A stretch of 64,000 nt of DNA. Origin: Pedococcus sp. 5OH_020. Its GTDB lineage: Bacteria > Actinomycetota > Actinomycetes > Actinomycetales > Dermatophilaceae. Each line of letters starts with the position of its first letter. Within the stretch, counting starts at the first letter, position 1. The translations under genes were made by a program, and so were the position numbers. Shown piece by piece: positions 57,472 to 64,000 of this stretch. The notes under the pieces were generated by a model. It was not told the origin of the DNA, ran no database searches, and worked only from the letters and a program-made list of their open reading frames with translations. The DNA lies in contig NZ_JAPYZV010000009.1 of NCBI RefSeq assembly GCF_027812955.1, positions 103,873 through 167,872 on the forward strand. The letters are read 5' to 3'.

Positions 57472-58382
57472 GGCGCCACCGCCTCGCGCACCGGGTGCAT
57501 GATCCCGGGTGGGTTCGCCCGGCCGTACTCGGTCAGCTCGTGGCCCCACAGCGATGGGCGGTCGTTCGTCGACGAGACCCAGGTCCGGTCGTCCACGACG
57601 AGGCCGCCGTACCCGTACTCGATCTGGAAGCCCGACGGTGTGGAGAGGTAGAACGAGGTCATCAGGTCGTTGGTGTGCCGGCCCAGCCCACGGACGATCG
57701 GCACCCCGGCCGCGCGAGCTCGGTCCAGCCCGGTGCCCACGTCGTCGAGGCTCTTCACCTCGAGCATGAGGTGGTTGAAGCCGACCCGGTCCGGCACCTG
57801 CGCGACGGCCAGGGAGTGGTGCCGCCCGTTGCAGTGGTAGAACCGCACCTTCATGTGCTCCTCGTCCACCCGGTCGGACAGGGTGAAGCCGAGCAGGGCA
57901 CCGTAGAAGGCGTCCGCCTCGGCCAGGTCCGGGACGATGAGGACGATGTGACCGAGCCCGAAGTCGTCCGCGACGAACCCGGACATGGCGCGCCCGGGCC
58001 AGAAGGACCCTGGTCGGCGCTGCTGGCCCCAGACGAACTCGTGCCGGGTGCCCCACGGGTCTGTCGTCCAGGCGAGGCCGGCGACGCCACGGTCTCGGCA
58101 CTCCTCTGACGTGCCCTCCGTCAGCTGGACGCCCGCCTCCCGCAGGCATGCGAGGTATGCCCCCAGCTCCACCTCGTTGACGAAGCTCCACCCGGCATAC
58201 AGGAACCGGTCCTCCTCCCCCGGCCGAATGGTGATGCGGTGCACCGCGTCGTCGACCCGCAGCCGCACGGCGCCGTCCCGCCCCGGTGTCGCGAGCTGGC
58301 ACCCGAGCACGGACGTGCCGAAGTCCTCCCAGTCCGCGAAGCGGGGCGACGCGACGGCGAAGTAGGCCAGCTCGCGGATCAT
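57468..58382 (-). CDS. Type I extradiol ring-cleavage dioxygenase (module B)
   Basis: This 304-residue paralogue of the 48349 gene has Fe(II) ligands His145 (GLGHIVL), His204 (FNHLMLEV) and Glu255 (IEYGYGG). It should cleave a catechol by extradiol addition of oxygen. ATG at 58382, first gene of a leftward operon with FAH enzyme, ABC importer and monooxygenase. The promoter region is shared with the divergent hydrolase gene and has a weak copy of the CTGTAGT operator. Confidence 0.93.
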   Translation of the reverse strand: MIRELAYFAVASPRFADWEDFGTSVLGCQLATPGRDGAVRLRVDDAVHRITIRPGEEDRFLYAGWSFVNEVELGAYLACLREAGVQLTEGTSEECRDRGVAGLAWTTDPWGTRHEFVWGQQRRPGSFWPGRAMSGFVADDFGLGHIVLIVPDLAEADAFYGALLGFTLSDRVDEEHMKVRFYHCNGRHHSLAVAQVPDRVGFNHLMLEVKSLDDVGTGLDRARAAGVPIVRGLGRHTNDLMTSFYLSTPSGFQIEYGYGGLVVDDRTWVSSTNDRPSLWGHELTEYGRANPPGIMHPVREAVAP

Positions 58383-58443
58383 CGTCGATCTCCTTGTCAG
58401 CGGCGTGAAGGGACCGCGAAGCACTATGGTGGTTAGACGCTCC

Positions 58444-58461
58444 CTGTAGTGAATAGAACAG
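58444..58461. promoter_or_regulatory. Operator-like palindrome 3, degenerate (CTGTAGT type)
   Basis: CTGTAGT-GAAT-AGAACAG keeps the left half exactly and the right half in 5 of 7 positions compared with palindromes 1 and 2. It is in the divergent region between the extradiol and hydrolase genes. A distant copy of the right part in inverted form, CTGTTCTA (58527-58534), pairs with TAGAACAG (58454-58461) and may add a second half site. Confidence 0.5.
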
Positions 58462-58610
58462 ACCATGCAGGACGCAGTTGTCAAGAGCAATACGCTTCTC
58501 AGCCCTTGGTACACCATAAATTCGCTCTGTTCTACCGAGCGCTTTGCGTCTACCCTGGAACGGTTGCTCCACAATCGATGGAGCGATCACTGACACAGAG
58601 AGGTGTGGAG

Positions 58611-59456
58611 ATGGCGAAGGTGACGAGCACGGACATCACGGTCGACGAGGTGACGTACCGGGTGCACTCGGCCGGCGACCCGGACGGGCCGGCCGTGCTG
58701 TTCCTCCACGGTTCCGGACCCGGCGCCACCGGGCTGTCCAACTGGGAGGCGGTGGTGGAGGAGATGGGAGACCGCTTCTTCTGCCTCGCGCCCGACATGA
58801 TCGGGTTCGGTGACTCGACGCACCCCGAGAACCCGCCGATCGGCATGCGCGCCTTCAACCTGCTCCAGGCCGACACGCTGTGGCGCCTCCTGGACGAGCT
58901 GGACGTCTGGACGGTGCACCTCGTCGGGAACTCGATGGGCGGCATGATCGCGATGCGCATGGCGCTGGCGCAGCCTGGACGGGTCGACACGATGCTGCTC
59001 ATGGGTTCGGGCGGCGCTCCAGGGCTGCCCGTCAGTCCCGGCTTGCAGCATCTGCGGACCTTCTACGCCGATCCGTCAGCCGCGAGGCTGCGGCACCTGC
59101 TGGAGACCTTCGTCTACGACATGGACAGCCTCGAGGGCGTCGTCGGCCGCGTCGTCGCCGAACGGATGCCGTACGTCGAGCGCGACGACGTCCGCCGGTC
59201 ACATGCCGCGATGTTCGACGCGCAGGCCGAGCCACCGTTCTTCACCGACGACGAGCTCGCAAAGCTCGACCACCGGACCCTGTGCCTCCATGGCCGCGAT
59301 GACCTGATCATCCCGGTCCAGGCCAGCACCTACCTCGCCGAGCACCTGCCCAACGCGAGCCTGCACGTCATCCCGCGCTGCGGGCACTGGACGCAGATCG
59401 AACAGCACGACGTCTTCGTCCACCTGCTGGACAGCCTCATCGCCGGCCGCATCTGA
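58611..59456 (+). CDS. Meta-cleavage product hydrolase, HsaD/BphD/MhpC-like (module B)
   Basis: An alpha/beta hydrolase of 281 residues with FLHGSGPGATGLSNWE, the nucleophile GNSMGG (Ser108), LHGRDDLIIP and RCGHWTQIE. It is a paralogue of the 50515 gene and should cleave the product of the divergent extradiol enzyme. The ATG at 58611 is preceded by GAGAGGTGTGGAG. It leads a short rightward operon with a Tat-exported metallo-hydrolase. Confidence 0.92.
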   Translation: MAKVTSTDITVDEVTYRVHSAGDPDGPAVLFLHGSGPGATGLSNWEAVVEEMGDRFFCLAPDMIGFGDSTHPENPPIGMRAFNLLQADTLWRLLDELDVWTVHLVGNSMGGMIAMRMALAQPGRVDTMLLMGSGGAPGLPVSPGLQHLRTFYADPSAARLRHLLETFVYDMDSLEGVVGRVVAERMPYVERDDVRRSHAAMFDAQAEPPFFTDDELAKLDHRTLCLHGRDDLIIPVQASTYLAEHLPNASLHVIPRCGHWTQIEQHDVFVHLLDSLIAGRI

Positions 59457-59483
59457 GCCGCACGACCGACCAAGGAGCTCACT

Positions 59484-60737
59484 GTGTGCACGTCCTTCAG
59501 CCCCGGCAACGACCCTTCCGAAGACGCGTCCGAGCTCGGGGCGCGGACCCCGCAGGACGGTCCTGCGACAACCGGCCGACGAGCCCTGCTCGGCGGCGCT
59601 CTCGGCTCAGCCGCCGCTCTTGCTCTCACGGCCGCAACGTCGTCGTCAGCGCGCGCAGCGGAGCCGACGACAACGCTGGCCGTGCGGAGCCATCGACCCG
59701 ACGCCCGCACGAAGGCGGTTCTCGTCGGCACTGCGGGAGGCCCGATCTGGCGACAAGCAGCTGGGCGGCGCGGCATCAGCACCGTCATCGAGGTGGAGGG
59801 CGCCCGGTACCTTGTCGATGCCGGACATGGGTCTGCTGCCGGGCTGTTCGCCTCCGGGCTGATCGGCCCCACGGATGGCAAGAACGACCTGACCGCCTTC
59901 CGTGCCGGCTTCATCACTCATCTGCATTCCGATCACGTCACCGACCTGGCGACGTTCCTCGTCCAGGGCTTCATCGCCGGGGGGCTCGGCACGATGCGCG
60001 CTCCGTTCACGGTCTGGGGCCCCGGTGACCGTGGCGCCCTGCCGCGGCCGTTCCCACCGGGACGGCCCGCGCCGGAGGCGTTCAACCCGTCGAACCCGAC
60101 CCCCGGCACAGCGTCGACCGTGACCCAGCTGCTCGCGGCATACGCCGCGGACGTCAACGACCGGATGTTCGACGCCGGCTCGCCCCGCATCGACCAGGTG
60201 ATCGTGGGCAAGGACATCGCGCTTCCTGCAACGGTGGCCGCGAACCTCACCGGTCCGCCACCCGGGATGCGGCCGTTCGCGGTGTACGAGGACGACCGAG
60301 TCGCGGTCAGGGCAACGCTCGTGGACCACGGCCAGATGGTGCCGTCCTACGCCTTCCGGTTCGACTCTGACCATGGGTCCCTGGTGATCTCGGGCGACAC
60401 CACGCTGACGCCCAACCTGCTCGAGCTCGCCGACGGTTGCGACGTCCTGCTTCACGAGGTGATCGACTACGACACGATCGTCGCCAGCATCAACGCGCTG
60501 TCGGTACCAGAGCCGGTCAAGGAAGCCTTCCGGAACCACATGTTCGGGGCACACACCACCGAGAAGCAGCTGGCCGAGCTGCTCGCATCGATCGAGCTCC
60601 GCACCCTGGTGTTGCACCACCTCGTCCCGGGCGCCATCGACCGAGGTGGCTGGGCCCGCGTGGCGCAACGCCTCGACCGCGTCTCGCGGGCCACAGTGCT
60701 GGTCGGTGAGGACGGTATGACCGTCGGCGCGGGCTGA
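59484..60737 (+). CDS. Tat-exported metallo-beta-lactamase-fold hydrolase
   Basis: This 417-residue protein has a twin-arginine-type leader (TGRRALLGGALGSAAALALTAA) near residues 31-52. The hydrolase fold has ITHLHSDHVTDL as the metal motif, DHGQMVPSYAFRF, a SGDTTL segment with metal-binding Asp, and a late LVLHHLVPG. It resembles arylsulfatase/ribonuclease-Z-type members. Outside the cell it may release the aromatic substrate from an ester or sulfate before uptake. A GTG start at 59484 follows AAGGAGC; it lies 27 bases after the hydrolase stop. Confidence 0.85.
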   Translation: MCTSFSPGNDPSEDASELGARTPQDGPATTGRRALLGGALGSAAALALTAATSSSARAAEPTTTLAVRSHRPDARTKAVLVGTAGGPIWRQAAGRRGISTVIEVEGARYLVDAGHGSAAGLFASGLIGPTDGKNDLTAFRAGFITHLHSDHVTDLATFLVQGFIAGGLGTMRAPFTVWGPGDRGALPRPFPPGRPAPEAFNPSNPTPGTASTVTQLLAAYAADVNDRMFDAGSPRIDQVIVGKDIALPATVAANLTGPPPGMRPFAVYEDDRVAVRATLVDHGQMVPSYAFRFDSDHGSLVISGDTTLTPNLLELADGCDVLLHEVIDYDTIVASINALSVPEPVKEAFRNHMFGAHTTEKQLAELLASIELRTLVLHHLVPGAIDRGGWARVAQRLDRVSRATVLVGEDGMTVGAG

Positions 60738-60832
60738 TCCCGGTTCCCCCACGGACGCCCTGAGTCGGGTGCGAGGCAGGGTCCGGACACCGACGCCCTT
60801 GAGCGACACGGTCCGACCGCGGGGTCACAGCT

Positions 60833-61543
60833 TCAGCGCACCCAGCGATACTCCACCTCCGGTCGACCGGCCCCGGCATACCGCTGGCCGCGCGCGGCGA
60901 GGCGGTTGTCGGTGAGGTACTCGGCGTAGCGGCGGGCGGTCACCCTGCTCACGCCGACGACGTCGGCGAGCTCGCTGGCCGACAGCCCCGCCCCCGCGCC
61001 ACGCAGCGCGCGCGACACCTTGCCGAGCAGCTCGTCCGTCATGCCCTTCGGAAGAGGGGCCGGCGCCCCGCCCCGCGCACCCGCGAGCACCTGGTCCACC
61101 TCCGCCTGGGTGTTGATCTCGGTGGCCGCACCGATCTGGAGGCGGTACGCGCGGTATGCCTCGAGTCGCTCGCGGAGCGTCGCGAAGACGAACGGTTTGA
61201 GGACGTACTGCACTACCCCCAGCGACACCGCTGACCGCACCACCTCAAGGTCGCGCGCCGAGGTCACGGCGATCACGTCAGCACGGTGGCCGCCGGCCCG
61301 CATCGCGCGAACCACGTCGAGCCCGTGTCGGTCCGGCAGATGCATGTCGAGCAGGACGACATCGACAGGCCGGGACTGCAGCAGGCGCATCGCCTCGCGT
61401 CCGGTGGCAGCGGTCGCGACCACGACGAACCCCGGCACCCGAGCGACGTACGCCGCGTGCGCCTCGAGCGCGACCGGCTCGTCCTCGACGACGAGGACTC
61501 GGCACTCCTGCACGCGACCGGGACGTTTGTCCGGGTCAGGCAC
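60833..61543 (-). CDS. Response regulator, CitB/DcuR type
   Basis: This 236-residue protein has a receiver domain with RVLVVEDEPVALEAHA, the phospho-acceptor Asp in VVLLDMHLPD, and YVLKPF with the conserved Lys. The C-terminal HTH reads LSASELADVVGVSRVTARRYAEYL. It pairs with the sensor kinase gene just upstream, whose stop it overlaps by eight bases if the GTG at 61543 is used; the GTG at 61513 is another possibility. Such systems control uptake and use of C4-dicarboxylates or citrate. Confidence 0.92.
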   Translation of the reverse strand: MPDPDKRPGRVQECRVLVVEDEPVALEAHAAYVARVPGFVVVATAATGREAMRLLQSRPVDVVLLDMHLPDRHGLDVVRAMRAGGHRADVIAVTSARDLEVVRSAVSLGVVQYVLKPFVFATLRERLEAYRAYRLQIGAATEINTQAEVDQVLAGARGGAPAPLPKGMTDELLGKVSRALRGAGAGLSASELADVVGVSRVTARRYAEYLTDNRLAARGQRYAGAGRPEVEYRWVR

Positions 61544-63152
61544 GGGACCGCTCCCGGATCGGCAACCGGACGGTGAACAAGGCACCCGGCGGCCCCGATA
61601 CCTCCAGGGTCCCACCCAGCCGCTCCACGGACTGCGCCACCAGTGCCAGCCCGATGCCCCGACGTCCGGCACTGCCCTGTTCCTTGGTGGAGAACCCGCG
61701 GCGGAACGCCTCCTCCACCGACCCGGGCGGTAGGCCTGGACCTGAGTCCCGGACCCGGAGGACGACGTGGTCCGCGTCGACCCTGGAGCCGACCTCGACC
61801 CACTTCTCCTCGCGCCCGGCAATCGCGTCGAAGGCGTTGTCGACGAGGTTGCCGACGATGGTCACCAGGTCACGGACCGGTGTCTGGTGCTGCGGCCAGG
61901 TGGCGCCGTCTGCGACCCGGAAGTCGATGCCGCGCTCGCTGGCCTGGGCCGCCTTGCCGAGCAGGAGAGCCGTGAAGGCAGGCTCGCTGGCCGCACCGAC
62001 GATACGGTCCGTCAGCCGCTGGCTGAGCGTGAGCTCGTCGGTGGCGAAGGCCAGGGCACGGTCGGGATGGCCCAGCTCGATGAGCGACACGATGGTGTGC
62101 AGCCGGTTGGACGCCTCATGCGCCTGGGCTCTGAGCGCCTCGGTGACGCCCTGGGCGGAGTCGAGCTCGCCGGTGAGGTGCTCCAGGTCCGTCCGGTCCC
62201 GCAACGTCGCGACGAAGCCGAGGGCTCGGCCGCCCCACTCGGCTCGGGCGGTGTTCAGCACCAGCACGCGGGCGGAGGTCACGTGCAGCTCGTCCTCCCG
62301 CGGGACGCCGTCGGTGAGGGCGGTGACCAGCGGCGCGGACAGCCCCAGCTCGGCGACCGGCCGCCCACGCGCATCAGCGGGAAGGTCGAGCAGCCGGACC
62401 GCCTCGTCGTTGGCGAGCCGCAGCCTTCCATCGAGGTCGGTCAGGATCAACCCCTCGGCGACGGCGTGGAGCACCGCGTCGTAGTACTCCACCATGTCCT
62501 GCAGCTGCTGCTCCCCCAGACCGTGCGTCTGGCGCCGGATACGACGGGCGACCAGCGCAGTCCCGAACCCACAGAGCAGCGCTGCGGCCAGGCCCGCCAG
62601 CAGCAGGGCGGGGAGCTGGCCCCGCAGCCGTTCAGTCACGGCTGCCTTGCGTATGCCGACAGCTACGAGGCCCACGACACGGGTCCCCTGTCCGGAGAGC
62701 ACCGGCACCACGACTCGCCGTGACGGTCCGAGCGTGCCCGTGTAGTCCTCGACGACGGTGCCGCCGGCCCGCGCCTCGGCGATGTGTCCGATGAACGTTC
62801 GGCCGATCTGGGCCGGATCCGGATGGGAGTAACGGATCCCGGCGGGGCTCATGACCACCACGAAGTCGGTGCGGGTCTCACGGCGCACCTTCTCGGCGAA
62901 CGTCTGCAGCGCGTGGCCGGCATCGCGGTCCTGGACCGACTGCACCACCAGCGGGGTGGCGGCGACGGTCTCCGCGACGGCGGTCGCTCGAGCCGTCGCC
63001 TCCTGGGTGCCGGCGCGTTGGGCCTGGGCGTATGCCGCGGCGGTGCCAACGCCGACCACCAGCAGCAGCACGAGCACCTGGAGGGCGAAGGTCTGACCGG
63101 CAACGCTCCAGCGTGCGGGTGCGGTGAGCCAGCGAGGTGCGCTCACCGGCAT
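61536..63152 (-). CDS. Sensor histidine kinase, CitA/DcuS type
   Basis: This 538-residue kinase has two membrane helices (residues about 20-42 and 180-202) flanking an extracytoplasmic PAS-like sensor (TDFVVVMSPAGIRYSHPDPAQIG). A cytosolic PAS (AVAEGLILTDLDGRLRLANDEAV) follows, then the phospho-acceptor box RAQAHEASNRLHTIVSLIELG (His in AHEASN) and the ATPase domain with NLVDNAFDAI and GRRGIGLALV. This layout is that of citrate/fumarate sensors. It is divergent from a DctA-type symporter and probably controls it. Confidence 0.93.
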   Translation of the reverse strand: MPVSAPRWLTAPARWSVAGQTFALQVLVLLLVVGVGTAAAYAQAQRAGTQEATARATAVAETVAATPLVVQSVQDRDAGHALQTFAEKVRRETRTDFVVVMSPAGIRYSHPDPAQIGRTFIGHIAEARAGGTVVEDYTGTLGPSRRVVVPVLSGQGTRVVGLVAVGIRKAAVTERLRGQLPALLLAGLAAALLCGFGTALVARRIRRQTHGLGEQQLQDMVEYYDAVLHAVAEGLILTDLDGRLRLANDEAVRLLDLPADARGRPVAELGLSAPLVTALTDGVPREDELHVTSARVLVLNTARAEWGGRALGFVATLRDRTDLEHLTGELDSAQGVTEALRAQAHEASNRLHTIVSLIELGHPDRALAFATDELTLSQRLTDRIVGAASEPAFTALLLGKAAQASERGIDFRVADGATWPQHQTPVRDLVTIVGNLVDNAFDAIAGREEKWVEVGSRVDADHVVLRVRDSGPGLPPGSVEEAFRRGFSTKEQGSAGRRGIGLALVAQSVERLGGTLEVSGPPGALFTVRLPIRERSRA

Positions 63153-63270
63153 ACCGCCCGCGCCCAGAACTCAATGAACACAAAGGTGACCCTAGCCACC
63201 GCAGGGAGCACGATCGGCGTGTTCACCCCTCCCCGGCCACGCCGGGGACCGAAACCCCTGGAGAGCACCG

Positions 63271-64000
63271 TGAGTTCCAGCGCCGACAACGTCGTCGACC
63301 GGCCCGCCGCGAAGCGGGACCGCACGCATTATCTGTACATCGCGGTGGTCATCGCGATGGTGTTGGGGATCATCGTCGGGTTCGCGTTCCCTGAGTTCGG
63401 GGTGAAGCTGAAGTGGTTGGGGACCGGGTTCGTGTCCCTGATCAAGATGATGATCACCCCGATCATCTTCTGCACCATCGTGCTGGGGATCGGCTCGGTG
63501 CGCCGGGCGGCGCAGGTCGGCAAGGTCGGCGGCCTGGCGTTGGGGTACTTCCTGACCATGTCGACGGTGGCGCTGGGCATCGGGCTGGTGGTGGGCAACC
63601 TGGTCAAGCCCGGGGCCGGGCTGCACCTGACCAAGGAGCTGGCCGCCACCGGGCGCAAGCAGGTCGGGGAGGCGCACACCTCCACCGTGGACTTCCTGCT
63701 CGGGCTGATCCCGGACACCCTGGTCTCGGCGCTGACCTCGGGGTCGGTGCTGCAGGCGCTGCTGGTGGCGCTGCTGGTCGGCTTCGCCCTACAGAAGCTG
63801 GGCCGGTCCGGGGAACCGGTCCTGGCCGGGATCAAGCACCTGGAACGGCTGGTGTTCCGGCTGATGGCGATGATCATGTACGCCGCCCCGATCGGGGCGT
63901 TCGGGGCGATGGCCGCGGTCGTCGGCGCCACCGGCGTCGACGCCCTCAAGAGCCTGGCCCAGGTCATGGTCGCCTTCTACCTGACCTGCGCCGTGTTCGT
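63271..64000 (+). CDS. Dicarboxylate:cation symporter, DctA/GltP type (partial)
   Basis: The gene starts at a GTG at 63271 after GGAGAG and runs past the window end, giving 243 codons of a protein normally near 430-450 residues. It shows the SDF-family pattern: YLYIAVVIAMVLGIIVGF, FVSLIKMMITPIIFCTIVLGI, GGLALGYFLTMSTVALGIGLVVG, and LMAMIMYAAPIGAFGAMA. The family imports succinate, fumarate, malate or glutamate with protons or sodium. It is divergent from a CitA/CitB-type two-component system, which likely controls it. Confidence 0.92.

Noticed and set aside
33212..59456. The cluster as a complete cholesterol/steroid catabolon
   Set aside because: Monooxygenase, extradiol and hydrolase genes resemble HsaA, HsaC and HsaD, but ketosteroid 9-alpha-hydroxylase, side-chain beta-oxidation genes and Mce4 uptake genes are absent here, and duplicated modules with an RbsABC importer do not fit.
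60738..60832. A rho-independent terminator between the converging MBL and response-regulator genes
   Set aside because: Short GC-rich dyads such as GACC/GGTC exist but none is followed by a T-tract, so the evidence is too weak to list.

Overview
The window is GC-rich, gene-dense DNA with start/stop-overlapping operons, many GTG starts and little non-coding sequence. Protein types (Tat- and lipobox-secreted proteins, tandem universal stress proteins, HsaA/HsaC/HsaD-like enzymes, DosR-type promoter boxes) point to an actinobacterium. I would guess a soil Micrococcales or Propionibacteriales member, but the sequence alone does not settle the genus.

Layout. (1) 1-6.5 kb, rightward: the tail of a sugar ABC permease, then BtpA/SgcQ-like TIM barrel, FGGY kinase, M29 aminopeptidase-like protein, hexulose-phosphate-synthase-like protein lacking its catalytic Lys, zinc alcohol dehydrogenase and a CE7 esterase. 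(2) 6.7-13 kb, leftward: a sugar ABC transporter (lipoprotein plus two permeases), an oligopeptide-binding-type protein without signal peptide, an SDR, and a DeoR regulator. Regions 1 and 2 look like one uncharacterised carbohydrate utilisation locus. (3) 13-19 kb: degraded transposase and integrase, a hypothetical gene, an SDR, a membrane-anchored sigma-like protein and an AMIN-like lipoprotein. (4) 19-26.7 kb: amino-acid-type ABC transporter, M19 dipeptidase-like protein, an unknown 860-residue protein, and a divergent IclR regulator. (5) 26.7-33.1 kb: membrane proteins, three universal stress proteins and an SDR, with six DosR/DevR-like boxes in the intergenic regions and unusual tandem repeats; probably a hypoxia or dormancy island. 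(6) 33-60.7 kb: a large meta-cleavage catabolic cluster. (7) 60.8-64 kb: CitA/CitB-type two-component system and a DctA-type dicarboxylate symporter cut by the window end.

The catabolic cluster has a shared lower pathway (hydratase, acylating acetaldehyde dehydrogenase, hydroxyoxovalerate aldolase) and two parallel upper modules, each with an HsaA-like flavin monooxygenase, a type I extradiol dioxygenase and a meta-cleavage product hydrolase. To these are added one flavin reductase fused to an IclR-type effector domain, three fumarate-reductase/ketosteroid-dehydrogenase-type flavoproteins, an SDR, an isocitrate-lyase/PEP-mutase-family lyase, an isochorismatase-type hydrolase, a racemase-like protein, a fumarylacetoacetate-hydrolase-family enzyme and an RbsABC-type importer. 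A palindrome CTGTAGT-N4-ACTACAG lies before the flavin reductase and before the ten-gene operon, with a weaker copy in the divergent 58.4-58.6 kb promoter region. Two adjacent TetR paralogues with the same recognition-helix sequence are the obvious regulators. The likely logic is import, oxidation and ring dehydrogenation of a (possibly alicyclic) compound to a phenol, hydroxylation to a catechol, extradiol cleavage, and conversion to pyruvate and acetyl-CoA plus a second acid. The real substrate cannot be told from sequence.
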